This document shows positions 27,790 through 37,634 of a DNA stretch of 64,000 nt, piece by piece (the stretch's first letter is position 1; each line of letters begins with the position of its first letter). The stretch is taken from the NCBI GenBank assembly GCA_016706685.1, contig JADJJE010000017.1, forward strand, positions 109,483-173,482, given 5' to 3'. The translations under genes and the position numbers were made by a program. The DNA comes from Sandaracinaceae bacterium. GTDB lineage: Bacteria > Myxococcota_A > Polyangia > Polyangiales > Houyiibacteriaceae. The notes under the pieces were generated by a model. That model made no database searches. It was not told the DNA's origin and saw only the letters and a list, made by a program, of their open reading frames with translations.

Positions 27790-27795
27790 GGCGGC

Positions 27796-29445
<1,650 letters not shown>

Positions 29446-29484
29446 TGGGGGCTCCCTAGGGTGAGCGGCCGTGAGGCTGAGGTT

Positions 29485-30027
29485 TTACTGAGCGAGGAGC
29501 TGCTCTTTGAGCTCGGTGAGGCGATTGCGAACGCTGCCGTCGAAGACCTTGTCGCCGACCCGCGTGATGACACCAGCGATGATCGACGGGTCCTGCTTGC
29601 GGACGACGACGACCTTCTTGCCGGTGACCTTCTCGAGCACCTTCTGGAGCTCGAGGTAGTACTTCTCGGGCATGGGCGCCGCGGTGGTGACCTCGGCCTC
29701 CACCTGCCCCGTGGCCGTCTGCGCCAGCCCGTTGAACGCGGCTGCCAGCTCGGGCAGCAGCGCCATGCGGCCACGGTCGGCCAGCAGCTTGAGCGTGTTC
29801 TTGAGGAGCGGCGGTGCAGCCAAGCGGGTGGCTACCTGGTCCAGCACCTTCTGGCGCGACTCGGCGGACACCGAGGGGTTCTCGAACAGGTCGCGGAGCG
29901 TGTCGCTGCTGGCCCACGTCTCGGCGAAGGCGGCCAGCGCCTTGTGCACCGTGGGGGTCTGCTTGGCCTCTTCGGCCAGCTCCAGCAGGGCCTTGGCGTA
30001 GCGCCGACTGATGGTTGCGTTGCTCAC
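29485..30027 (-). CDS. atpH: ATP synthase F1 subunit delta
   Basis: A 180-residue peripheral stator subunit that links the b subunits to the top of F1. It starts at GTG 30027 (SNATISRRYAKALLELAEE, the usual delta N-terminus), overlapping the atpF stop by 4 bases. The C-terminal region has the characteristic DPSIIAGVITRVGDKVFDGSVRNRL. It is 39 bases upstream of atpA. Confidence 0.95.
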   Translation of the reverse strand: MSNATISRRYAKALLELAEEAKQTPTVHKALAAFAETWASSDTLRDLFENPSVSAESRQKVLDQVATRLAAPPLLKNTLKLLADRGRMALLPELAAAFNGLAQTATGQVEAEVTTAAPMPEKYYLELQKVLEKVTGKKVVVVRKQDPSIIAGVITRVGDKVFDGSVRNRLTELKEQLLAQ

Positions 30028-30710
30028 GCCTGCTTCTCCTGGGCAGCGCCCTCGGCGGCTACCTCGTTGAGGCGAGCCAGGTAGACGTCCGCCAGGCGCG
30101 TCTGGTCGGCCGGGGTGGCCTTCTCGCGAAGCACGGCCTCGGCGGCGACCATGGCCGACTCCACGGCTTCTTTGGTGAGGTCTTCCCGCAGCTGCTTGAA
30201 GCGCTGCGCAATGACGAAGTCGGCGTCCTTGCGGATGCGCGCCGCCTTCTTCTCCGCTTCGGCCACGATGCGGTCGCGCTCGGCCTCGCCGGCCTTCACC
30301 ATGTCGGTGCGGATGGCGTCCAGCTCGTCGTCCAGCCGCTCGAGGCGGCTCTGGAACTCGCGCTGCTTCGCCTCGGCCTCGGCCTTGAGGCGCGCGGCCT
30401 CGGCCATGGCCTCCTGCATGTCCTCGCGCTTCTTCGCCAGCTGCGGGTTCACCTTGGTCTTGATGACCCAGACGAAGATCCCGAACAGGATGAGGAAGTT
30501 GAAGACCGAGCCGTACAGCTCGGTGATGTGCTCGTTGTGGAGCAGGCCCTCGAAGGTGAGCGCTTCGCCGTGACCGCCGCCGTGGGCGTCGGCCGACGGG
30601 GCCGCTTCGTGGGCGGCCTCTTCGCCGTGCTGGGCGCCCGCGAGCGCGGCCGGCGCGAGGGCCGCGAGGGCCAGCGCGAGGAGGAGAGAGGACGTGGACC
30701 GCGTCATCAT
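30024..30710 (-). CDS. atpF: ATP synthase F0 subunit b, with N-terminal signal-like extension
   Basis: A 228-residue stator protein. Residues 1-25 look like a cleavable signal (SLLLALALAALAPAALAGAQ), followed by a His/Glu/Gly-rich stretch (HGEEAAHEAAPSADAHGGGHGE). The b-type membrane helix (VFNFLILFGIFVWVIKTKV) and a long charged coiled coil come next. Canonical b lacks the extension (about 156-170 residues), which is seen in some deltaproteobacteria. It sits between b' and delta, overlapping each by 4 bases. Confidence 0.92.
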   Translation of the reverse strand: MMTRSTSSLLLALALAALAPAALAGAQHGEEAAHEAAPSADAHGGGHGEALTFEGLLHNEHITELYGSVFNFLILFGIFVWVIKTKVNPQLAKKREDMQEAMAEAARLKAEAEAKQREFQSRLERLDDELDAIRTDMVKAGEAERDRIVAEAEKKAARIRKDADFVIAQRFKQLREDLTKEAVESAMVAAEAVLREKATPADQTRLADVYLARLNEVAAEGAAQEKQA

Positions 30711-31135
30711 TGAACCTCTCGCTGCAGCAGCTTGCCGGCGATGGAGCGCGCGAGGACGGGCACCTGGGCCTGCAGCTCGCGGCGCAGCTTGTTGGCTTCA
30801 CTCTCGAGCTGTGCGTCCGCGTCCGTGAGCTGCTTCTGGGTCTCGGTCTGGACCGAGGACAGGATGCTGGCCTCCAGCTTGGCCCCCTCGGAGCGCAAAC
30901 GGTCGCGCTCTTCGCCAGCCTTCACGCGAATCTCGCGCATCTTCTCTTCGAACTCGTTGCCGGCACCAGCCGCGTCGGCCTCGAACTGCTTGGCAGCGTC
31001 CTTGGCGCCGTCGATGGCCTCTTCACGCGCCTCGAAGACCTTGAGCAAGGGCTTGAAGATGAGCGTGTGGAGGACCAGCAGCGCGACGAAGAAAAGCCCC
31101 ATCTGGACGACGAGCGTCGCGTCCAGGTCGATCAT
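30707..31135 (-). CDS. ATP synthase F0 subunit b'
   Basis: A 142-residue second stator subunit: one membrane helix (LVVQMGLFFVALLVLHTLIFKPLL) and a coiled coil ending in LARSIAGKLLQREVQ. The start ATG 31135 is chosen because GGAGG lies 4 bases upstream; an in-frame ATG at 31175 exists. Two different b-type genes imply a heterodimeric stator (b plus b'). It is the first gene of the minus-strand ATP synthase operon; no a (atpB) or c (atpE) gene is present nearby. Confidence 0.9.
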   Translation of the reverse strand: MIDLDATLVVQMGLFFVALLVLHTLIFKPLLKVFEAREEAIDGAKDAAKQFEADAAGAGNEFEEKMREIRVKAGEERDRLRSEGAKLEASILSSVQTETQKQLTDADAQLESEANKLRRELQAQVPVLARSIAGKLLQREVQ

Positions 31136-31702
31136 GGAGCCTCCGGAGAGGAGGGTGCTCGTCAACAGGGTCATGGTGGAGTCTTCTTGGTGAGCGGCGA
31201 GCGCGGGCTCGAAGGGGTGGCTCGGCGCGCCGCGGCCTGGGTGACCGGGATGCGCGGGGTGGGGGCAACCACGGCAGGGCGTGGGGCCAACGCGGCAGGC
31301 AAGACAAGGGATGGCCTGACCGGCGGCGCGCGCGTACGTAGCAGCGTGGGTGGGGTGAGTCAAGCGCCGGTGCGCGATCGAGGAGGTGATCCCGTCCCTT
31401 GTTTCATGGCCAATTGCGTATGAAATCGCTCCGGGAGACCGGTCCGGACGACCCCTCGGCATGCCCTCCATGTCGCGTTCTCGTCCGCGCTGTGAACGAT
31501 CGGGCACACCGCGGTCGGTCTTGGCGGGCGCCCATACTTCGAATCTACGGGTAATGCGATGGCGCACACCCCGACGAAGGTGTGGCCCGAGACTTGTATG
31601 TCTGGGTGAATCGCCGCCCCGACCCACACGTCGATCCCCTGGTCAGGACGGCCCGAAGCCGCCACTCTTTCCACTGTCTGTCCCAGCCTACGGAGGCCAC
31701 TG
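31136..31702. other. intergenic region upstream of the b' gene and of the SRPBCC gene
   Basis: There is no convincing gene in 567 bases. On the minus strand a possible -35 TTGACT (complement of 31358-31363) sits 17 bases from TACGTA (31335-31340), a weak promoter candidate for the ATP synthase operon. An inverted repeat TTTCAT-N12-ATGAAA lies at 31402-31425. A perfect extended Shine-Dalgarno string (AGGAGGTGATCC) at 31381-31392 has no well-placed start codon. The minus-strand open frame 31360-31749 is Arg/Pro-rich and overlaps the next gene; I do not call it. Confidence 0.5.
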
Positions 31703-32278
31703 ATGAACCGCACCTCATTCTCTGCCGCGCTCGCGCTCGCCTTGGTCACGGGCCTCGCATCGAACGCTGGGGCCCAGTCCGGCCCAGGAGACGACCTGGT
31801 CAGCGGTCAGCTCAGCCAGGCGGGCACCTCCATCGAGTGGGGGACGGCGCGCGGGGTCGTGGACGAGCCCATCGAGGAAGTCATGGGTGTCATCGAGGAC
31901 TACGCCAACTACGCCGCCTTCCTCCCGCACTTCGCCGCTTCGCGGGTCCTGTCGCGGCGCGGCGCGGCCGCGATGGTCTACGTGGAGGTCAACGTCATGC
32001 GCAACTCCGCCACCCTCTGGGCGCAGCTGCGGATCCGCCCACGAGCCAACCGCGGGGACACCCGAGTCATCGAGGCCACCATGACCGACGGCAACGTGGA
32101 CCTCTTCCACGCACTCTGGGAGGTCACGCCGGTGGACGCCGGACACACCATGGTGGAGTTCCGCATCCTGGTGGACCCCGACCTGCCGCTTCCGGCTTCG
32201 GTCTTCACGGGCGAGAACGTGAAGGCCGCCCGTCGCACCATCCGCGCGCTGCGCCGCCGCGTCGCCGTGGTGGCCTGA
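31703..32278 (+). CDS. secreted SRPBCC/START-like (polyketide cyclase-type) protein
   Basis: A 191-residue protein with a signal peptide (AALALALVTGLASNAGAQ) and a SRPBCC-type ligand-binding fold. Motifs are IEEVMGVIEDYANYAAFLPHFAASRV, YVEVNVMRN and VEFRILVDPDLPLPASVFTGENVKAA. This pattern is common in COQ10/cyclase-like proteins that bind lipids or other hydrophobic molecules. A periplasmic location is predicted. The ATG at 31703 has a weak GGAGG-like upstream sequence (CTACGGAGGCCACTG), well spaced. Confidence 0.8.
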   Translation: MNRTSFSAALALALVTGLASNAGAQSGPGDDLVSGQLSQAGTSIEWGTARGVVDEPIEEVMGVIEDYANYAAFLPHFAASRVLSRRGAAAMVYVEVNVMRNSATLWAQLRIRPRANRGDTRVIEATMTDGNVDLFHALWEVTPVDAGHTMVEFRILVDPDLPLPASVFTGENVKAARRTIRALRRRVAVVA

Positions 32279-32290
32279 GGGAGCTAGCTC

Positions 32291-32842
32291 TCAGGTCCGA
32301 GAACCAGGAAAGGGCGCGTCGGTCACCGGCGCGCCCTCGTCGTTTGGGGCACGCAGAAACGGAGAGTCGTCGTCGGTGGCCATGTCCTCCGAGGTGGCGA
32401 CGTCGGCCACTTGGGGGCTGAGTTCCTCCCGAGCGGGTGCCTGGGCGCTTTGCGCTGCGCCCACGGCGTGCTCGAGCGGGTGCACTTCCGCCGGCCCACT
32501 CCCCATGGTGCACGAGCCGGTGAACGTGGCGCCCTTGTCGATGAACAGCTGCGGCGTCTCGATGTCGCCATGCACGGCGCCCGGCGCGTGAAGCTCCACC
32601 AGCCTGCGAGCGACGACGTTTCCTCGGAGGGTACCGCCCAGAACGATCAGCGCTCCGACGTGCACGTCGGCACGGACGTCCGCCGTGGCGCCCAGGATCA
32701 GGACGTCATTGCCGTGGATCTCGCCCGCGAAGCGACCATCGACACGCACTCGTCCCTGAAAGACGAGCTTGCCTTCGTACTCGGTACCCGCGCCGAGCAG
32801 CGCGTTGATCTCCGAGAGCCCAGTGAGGTCCGTGTCCGCCAT
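32291..32842 (-). CDS. bactofilin-family protein
   Basis: A 183-residue protein. The central about 100 residues form the bactofilin beta-helix (GKLVFQGRVRVDGRFAGEIHGNDVLILGATADVRADV, then LRGNVVARRLVELHAPGAVHGDI). The C-terminal about 70 residues are acidic and disordered. Bactofilins polymerise into cytoskeletal filaments that position envelope and chromosome machinery, and they are abundant in myxobacteria. It is convergent with the SRPBCC gene (12-base gap) and downstream of the PEGA kinase on the same strand. Confidence 0.9.
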   Translation of the reverse strand: MADTDLTGLSEINALLGAGTEYEGKLVFQGRVRVDGRFAGEIHGNDVLILGATADVRADVHVGALIVLGGTLRGNVVARRLVELHAPGAVHGDIETPQLFIDKGATFTGSCTMGSGPAEVHPLEHAVGAAQSAQAPAREELSPQVADVATSEDMATDDDSPFLRAPNDEGAPVTDAPFPGSRT

Positions 32843-32927
32843 GGATTGGTGGGCGCACCCTACGTAGGTCGCGGGGTGCGGTCAAACGACCCCCGCCACG
32901 GAGCTCGCCGCTGCAGGGAAAAGCGCC

Positions 32928-34574
32928 TCAATACGGGGAGTCGTGATAGCCGGTGGGGCGAACGGAAGGTCCGTCCACCATGGCAGCCATACCCGGCTCG
33001 GCCGTGCCGGTGGTCCGGGTGGGCCGACGGATCACCTGCGTGCGCTGCATGATGACCTCCACGAGCATGTTGGGCTCGCCGGTGACCACCCGCACGGAGT
33101 TCTGCACGTCGTAGCCGGCCTTCTGGAAGGTGAAGGTCAGCTCACGGCCGCGGACGGCGTCTTCACCGACCAGCTCGCGCTGAGTCGGTGTCACACCAAG
33201 GGCTCGGCTGCCGAGCAGGACGGTGGCTCCTGGGGGATCCGAGCGCAGATCGACGACGACGCTGGCGAGCGGCGCTTCTTCGGCAGACGGATTCGCGTTC
33301 GGCGCCGTGGCTGGGCTGCCTGCCGGCTGCTCGCCCGCCTCGGGAGGCGTGGTGGGGGAGGCTGGCACCTGCCCGGGCGTCTGGGCCGCCTCCTCCCCCG
33401 TGGGGGCCGTGCTGCTGAGGACGGCTGCGGCTGCACCACCTCCCAGAGCGAGCACCAGCAGCAGGGCGATCCACTTCCCAGACCCCCCCTTCTGGTCGTC
33501 GCCGTCCAGGTCGCGCTCCAGGCCAGGCAGAGAACCGCTGGCGGCCGCGAAGCCGTTGCTGGGGCTGGACGACGGGAAGCCATGTCCCGGCGTGCCGTTC
33601 GGGGTGATCCCCGGGGTGGCACGCATGCCGCTGAGGTCGAAAGCGCCCGAGAGGGCGTAGTTGCCGCTGGTGTTGAGCGGGCTCCCCATCTGGCCGCTGG
33701 CGCTCTTGAGCGCCGCCACCAGCTCGTTCATGTCCGAGTAGCGGTTGTTGGCGTCCTTCTCGAGGCAGTTCATGACCACCGCTTCGAGCGCGGGCGGGAC
33801 GGCCACGCCGTCGTCGCGCACCATCGGCGGCACAGCCTCGCGCATGTGCGCCATGAGGATCTGCACCTGGTTGTCTCGGTCGAACGGCACACGGCCGCAG
33901 AGCATCAGGTACAACATGACGCCGAGCGCATAGATGTCGGTGCGGGCGTCCACGTCGCCGCCCTGGATCTGCTCGGGCGACATGTACTTGGGCGAGCCCA
34001 TGAACAGGCCGGCCTGCGTGAGTTCCTCGTTGGCCTCGACGTCCTTTACCAGACCGAAGTCCAGCACCTTGACGAAGTCCTCTTCATCGCCGTGCCGGGT
34101 GAGCAGCACGTTGGCGGGCTTCAGGTCGCGGTGGATGACGCCCATGCCGTGGGCTTCGCGCACCGAACGCGCGATCTGGACGGCGATGTTGATGGCGCGC
34201 TCGGGCTCGATCGGCCCCAGCTCCTTGAGCAGCGCAGAGAGCGTGCGGCCCTCCACCAGCTCCATCACGATGAAGTAGATCTCGTCGGTGGTCTTACCGT
34301 AGTCGAAGACGGTGACCGTGTTGGGGTGCGACAGCTTCGCGGCGGTGGAGGCCTCTAGAAAGAAGCGCGTCTGGAACTCGGGGTCTTCGTCACCCTTGTA
34401 GCGGGGGTCCAGAATCTTGAGGGCCACCTGCCGGCCCAACGGCCGCTGCTGTGCGCGGTAGACGCGCCCCATGCCGCCACGCGCGATCAGATCGATGATC
34501 TCAAAGCGGTCATTGATGACGCGTCCAATGAGAGTGTCGGTATTCGACGACGTTTTGGGCGATGGGTCAGCCAT
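32928..34574 (-). CDS. Ser/Thr protein kinase with transmembrane helix and PEGA domain
   Basis: A 548-residue PknB-type kinase. The N-terminal kinase domain has LIARGGMGRVYRAQ, VALKILD, catalytic VIHRDLKPANVLL, VLDFGLVKD and MSPEQIQGG. A linker rich in Ser/Gly/Pro leads to one membrane helix (WIALLLVLALGGGAAAAVL). A Pro/Ala/Thr tether follows, then a C-terminal PEGA domain (VVDLRSDPPGATVLLGSRALGVTP) in the periplasm. All catalytic residues are intact. It is immediately upstream of the bactofilin gene on the same strand and divergent from atpD. Confidence 0.95.
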   Translation of the reverse strand: MADPSPKTSSNTDTLIGRVINDRFEIIDLIARGGMGRVYRAQQRPLGRQVALKILDPRYKGDEDPEFQTRFFLEASTAAKLSHPNTVTVFDYGKTTDEIYFIVMELVEGRTLSALLKELGPIEPERAINIAVQIARSVREAHGMGVIHRDLKPANVLLTRHGDEEDFVKVLDFGLVKDVEANEELTQAGLFMGSPKYMSPEQIQGGDVDARTDIYALGVMLYLMLCGRVPFDRDNQVQILMAHMREAVPPMVRDDGVAVPPALEAVVMNCLEKDANNRYSDMNELVAALKSASGQMGSPLNTSGNYALSGAFDLSGMRATPGITPNGTPGHGFPSSSPSNGFAAASGSLPGLERDLDGDDQKGGSGKWIALLLVLALGGGAAAAVLSSTAPTGEEAAQTPGQVPASPTTPPEAGEQPAGSPATAPNANPSAEEAPLASVVVDLRSDPPGATVLLGSRALGVTPTQRELVGEDAVRGRELTFTFQKAGYDVQNSVRVVTGEPNMLVEVIMQRTQVIRRPTRTTGTAEPGMAAMVDGPSVRPTGYHDSPY

Positions 34575-34972
34575 GAATTCGGTTTTTCGATTCCCCCAAG
34601 GGACGAAACCTTTGGGGCCATTGTCATCTGGGGCGGAGAAATCCGCAACTCTTTTTGCCTAAGGGCGCATTTCTCGTACAGCACTGGCCGGCGCTGGACT
34701 GCCCGAGAGAGCGACCCTAGGCGATGAGACGCGGCGGCCACAAGCGTGGATCTAGAAAAAAGGCCGCCGCGTGGCGTTCCACCCCCACGCTCTCTCCGTT
34801 GACCACCCCGAGCACGCGTGCTAGATGCGGCGCGCTCGCGGTGGGCCCTCGGCCCCGCACCCGCCCCCTTCACTCACGCCGGTCTGGCGCTCGCCGGACC
34901 AGCCCATGGCCCGCGACCGACCGAATGGCCGACGCAAGCCTCATCCTCGAATAGGACGTACCAGGAAATCCC
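34575..34972. other. divergent regulatory region between the PEGA kinase and atpD
   Basis: There is no gene in 398 bases. The stretch 34600-34760 is visibly less GC-rich than the surroundings, with short A/T runs (CTTTTTGCC, GAAAAAAGG). It should hold the promoter of the kinase on the minus strand and that of atpDC on the plus strand. No terminator, riboswitch motif or tRNA was recognised. Confidence 0.6.
34799..34827 (+). promoter_or_regulatory. candidate sigma-70-type promoter for atpDC
   Basis: TTGACC (34799-34804) is followed after exactly 17 bases by TAGATG (34822-34827). The -35 matches five of six consensus bases and the -10 three of six. A transcript would start about 140 bases before atpD. 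In such GC-rich DNA this is one of few TTGAC-type elements in an intergenic position, but the weak -10 keeps confidence modest. Confidence 0.4.
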
Positions 34973-36411
34973 ATGGCAGACCTTCAGAACGGACGCATCA
35001 CGCAGGTCATCGGCCCCGTCGTCGACGTCGAGTTCCCCGCGGGGGCGCTCCCGGAGATTCTCACCGCCGTGCAGGTGAGCAACCCCGCCATCTCCGACAA
35101 GAGCTGGAACCTCACCCTCGAGGTGGCGCAGCACTTGGGCGAGAGCACCGTCCGCGCCGTGGCCATGGACTCCACGGACGGCCTGGTGCGCGGCATGAAC
35201 GTCCGCAACACGGGCGGCCCCATCACCGTGCCGGTCGGCAAGGAGTGCCTCGGGCGCATCCTCAACGTCATCGGCGACCCGGTGGACGAGCTCGGCCCCG
35301 TCAACGCCGACAAGCGCATGCCGATCCACCGCGAGGCGCCGCTCTTCGTCGAGCAGAGCACCCAGGTCGAGATCTTCGAGACGGGCATCAAGGTCATCGA
35401 CCTGCTCGCTCCCTACAAGCGCGGCGGCAAGATCGGCCTCTTCGGCGGCGCCGGCGTGGGCAAGACCGTGCTCATCATGGAGCTCATCAACAACGTCGCG
35501 AAGGGCCACGGCGGCGTGTCCTGCTTCGCCGGCGTCGGTGAGCGCACCCGCGAGGGCAACGACCTCCTGCTCGAGATGAAGGAGTCGCTGCTGGACTCCG
35601 GTGAGCCCGTGCTCTCGAAGGCCGCCCTGGTCTACGGCCAGATGAACGAGCCGCCCGGCGCCCGCGCCCGCGTGGCCCTCTCGGCCCTCACCGTGGCCGA
35701 GTACTTCCGCGACGAAGAAGGCCAGGACGTGCTCCTCTTCGTCGACAACATCTTCCGCTTCACGCAGGCGGGCTCCGAGGTGTCGGCGCTCCTCGGCCGC
35801 ATCCCGTCCGCCGTGGGTTACCAGCCCACGCTGGCCACCGAGATGGGCTCCAGCTGCAGGAGCGCATCACGTCCACCACCAAGGGCTCCATCACCTCGGT
35901 GCAGGCCGTGTACGTGCCCGCCGACGACCTCACCGACCCGGCGCCCGCCACCACGTTCGCCCACTTGGACGCCACCACCGTGCTCTCGCGCGAGATCGCG
36001 GCCATCGGTATCTACCCGGCCGTGGACCCGCTCGACTCGTCGTCCACCATGCTGGACCCGTCCATCCTCGGCGCGCGTCACTACGGCGTCGCTCGCGGCG
36101 TCCAGGAGACGCTCCAGAAGTACAAGGACCTCCAGGACATCATCGCCATCCTCGGCATGGACGAGCTCTCGGAAGACGACCGCCTCACGGTGGACCGCGC
36201 CCGCAAGATCCAGCGCTTCCTGTCGCAGCCGTTCTTCGTGGCGCAGCAGTTCACCGGTCTGGCCGGCAAGCTGGTCTCGCTCGAGGACACCATCCGCTCC
36301 TTCGAAGAGATCCTGGCCGGCAAGTACGACCACATCCCGGAGCAGGACTTCTACCTCAAGGGCGGCATCGACGACGTCCTCGAGGCGTACAACAAGCGCA
36401 GCAAGGACTGA
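34973..36411 (+). CDS. atpD: ATP synthase F1 subunit beta, interrupted by one frameshift
   Basis: The catalytic subunit, 479 residues when the frame is repaired. The first frame covers the N-terminus (RITQVIGPVVDVEFP), the P-loop GGAGVGKTV and DNIFRFTQAGSEVSALLGR up to QPTLATEMG. There it breaks, and the second frame continues with LQERITSTTKG-like sequence, VYVPADDLTDPAPATTF and LDSSSTMLDP to the end KRSKD. The break is at about 35849-35852 (GGCTCCAGCTGCAG); restoring one C in the CC run gives a continuous frame. An essential gene is unlikely to be broken in a living cell, so an assembly error is favoured. Confidence 0.95.
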
Positions 36412-36414
36412 CCC

Positions 36415-36834
36415 GTGGCCGCTGTACTCAACCTGGAGGTGGCGACGCCCACGGGCCTCGCGCTCAAGACCGAAGCGGCCTCCGTCGCGGCGCCCAGCGT
36501 GCGTGGTGAGTTCGGCGTCCTGCCGGGCCACCTTCCGCTGCTGGCCGCGCTGCGCTGCGGCGTGCTCGAGTACGTCGCCAACGGCAAGAAGCACGTGGCG
36601 GCCATCGGGCCTGGTTTCGTCGAGGCCGGCCCCGACAAGGTGCTGCTGCTGACCGACATGATCGAGCTCCCCGAGGAGATCGACCTCGAAGTGGCCAAGG
36701 CCGACTACACCAAGGCCAACGAGGCGCTGCGCGCGTTCGGCGAGCGCCACGAGGGCCCTGAGTTCTCGGAGCTCGAGCGTGAGAAGGAGTGGGCCGAGGC
36801 CCGCATCAAGACGCACGAGATGGCCGCGCGCTGA
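36415..36834 (+). CDS. atpC: ATP synthase F1 subunit epsilon
   Basis: A 139-residue central-stalk subunit. It starts at GTG 36415, 3 bases after the atpD stop. The N-terminal beta-sandwich has LEVATPTGLALKTEAASVAAP and GEFGVLPGHLPLLAALRCGVL; the C-terminal part forms the two regulatory helices. It is the last gene of the beta-epsilon operon, which ends in a strong hairpin 28 bases later. Confidence 0.95.
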   Translation: MAAVLNLEVATPTGLALKTEAASVAAPSVRGEFGVLPGHLPLLAALRCGVLEYVANGKKHVAAIGPGFVEAGPDKVLLLTDMIELPEEIDLEVAKADYTKANEALRAFGERHEGPEFSELEREKEWAEARIKTHEMAAR

Positions 36835-36839
36835 GGCTC

Positions 36840-37595
36840 TTGGAGACTGCTCGCGACGAAGACGCGCCCCGTGGTGAACGCCACCGGGCGCGTTGCTCGT
36901 TCTGGGGTTGTTCGTTCCTCGTGAGCGCCATCCTCTTCGGGGCAGGCTGCGGCGGCTCCGAGACCACGCCTCCCGCGGACCGTAGCGCGCCCGGTGGGGA
37001 GGCCAGCCCGACCCCAGACGAGACCCCGGGGATCGCGGACATGCCCTATCTCCCGTTGAGCCTCGAGGCCACGTCGCTTCGCTTCCAGCGGGTGTACCGC
37101 TTGGCCAGCCTCGCCAGCGAGTCGCCCCTCGTGCCCCTGCCCACGGAGCCCACGCAAGCGGACGTGCAGGCGTGGGCGCAGCGGGAGCTCGTGCCGTGGG
37201 TGCAGCTGCGCAGCGACATCATCGCCGACTGCCGCGTGGAGATGCGCGCGCTACGCGGCGGCGAGGAGAACGAGCACATCGTAGCTTCTGCGCTACTGGG
37301 CTATCTCTATGAAGACACGGCCATGCAGCTGCACGGCGTGCGCTTGCCCGTCCCGGGGAACCCGCGCGCCGACGTGCGGGCGGCCCCCGCGGAGCGCATC
37401 GAGGTGCTGCTGGAGTACGCGCGGCGCGCCTTCGAGCGCTGCCTGATGGCCGGGACGGGGGACCTCGAGGTGGTGACCTACCGGCAGTACTGTCAGGAGG
37501 CCATCACGCGCCTCGGACCGTCTTCGGCGGAGCAACTGCCCGACGATGGTGAGCGGGACGACGCACCCCTCCGTCGAGGAAGACGTCGGCGATGA
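36840..37595 (+). CDS. putative lipoprotein of unknown function (start and C-terminus uncertain)
   Basis: An open frame with lipobox LFGAGC followed by a Gly/Ser/Pro-rich tether. An about 180-residue helical domain follows (VQAWAQRELVPWVQLRSDIIADCRVEMRALR, RIEVLLEYARRAFERCLM). No function is recognised. A TTG at 36840 gives a plausible signal sequence, but a terminator-like hairpin lies inside that segment. A GTG at 36921 gives too short a signal. The end LRRGRRRR is odd, while the neighbouring frame reads an acidic tail ending at TGA 37614, which suggests an indel near 37560. The core is well supported; both ends are not. Confidence 0.6.
   Translation: METARDEDAPRGERHRARCSFWGCSFLVSAILFGAGCGGSETTPPADRSAPGGEASPTPDETPGIADMPYLPLSLEATSLRFQRVYRLASLASESPLVPLPTEPTQADVQAWAQRELVPWVQLRSDIIADCRVEMRALRGGEENEHIVASALLGYLYEDTAMQLHGVRLPVPGNPRADVRAAPAERIEVLLEYARRAFERCLMAGTGDLEVVTYRQYCQEAITRLGPSSAEQLPDDGERDDAPLRRGRRRR
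36862..36916 (+). terminator. strong hairpin downstream of atpC, probable terminator
   Basis: ACGCGCCC (36862-36869) pairs with GGGCGCGT (36886-36893). After one C-C mismatch, GTGG (36871-36874) pairs with CCAC (36881-36884) around the six-base loop TGAACG. That is 12 pairs in 13 positions. A T-rich tail follows (TTGCTCGTTCT, then GTTGTTCGTTCC). The position 28 bases after the atpC stop fits transcription termination of the beta-epsilon operon. Confidence 0.6.
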
Positions 37596-37634
37596 CGCCG
37601 CCGCCGAGGACTGAGCGACCCCGCGCTGGAACGC

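Noticed and set aside
31381..31395. Minus-strand GGGATCACCTCCT as the 3' end of a 16S rRNA gene
   Set aside because: Only about 12 bases match the 16S terminus and no other rRNA sequence flanks it.
31583..31598. TGGCCCG-N4-TTGTA before the SRPBCC gene as a sigma-54 promoter
   Set aside because: Spacing fits but the essential -12 GC is GT; too weak to call.
31360..31749. 129-codon minus-strand frame between the ATP synthase operon and the SRPBCC gene
   Set aside because: It overlaps the signal-peptide region of the SRPBCC gene, has no ribosome site and no recognisable domain.
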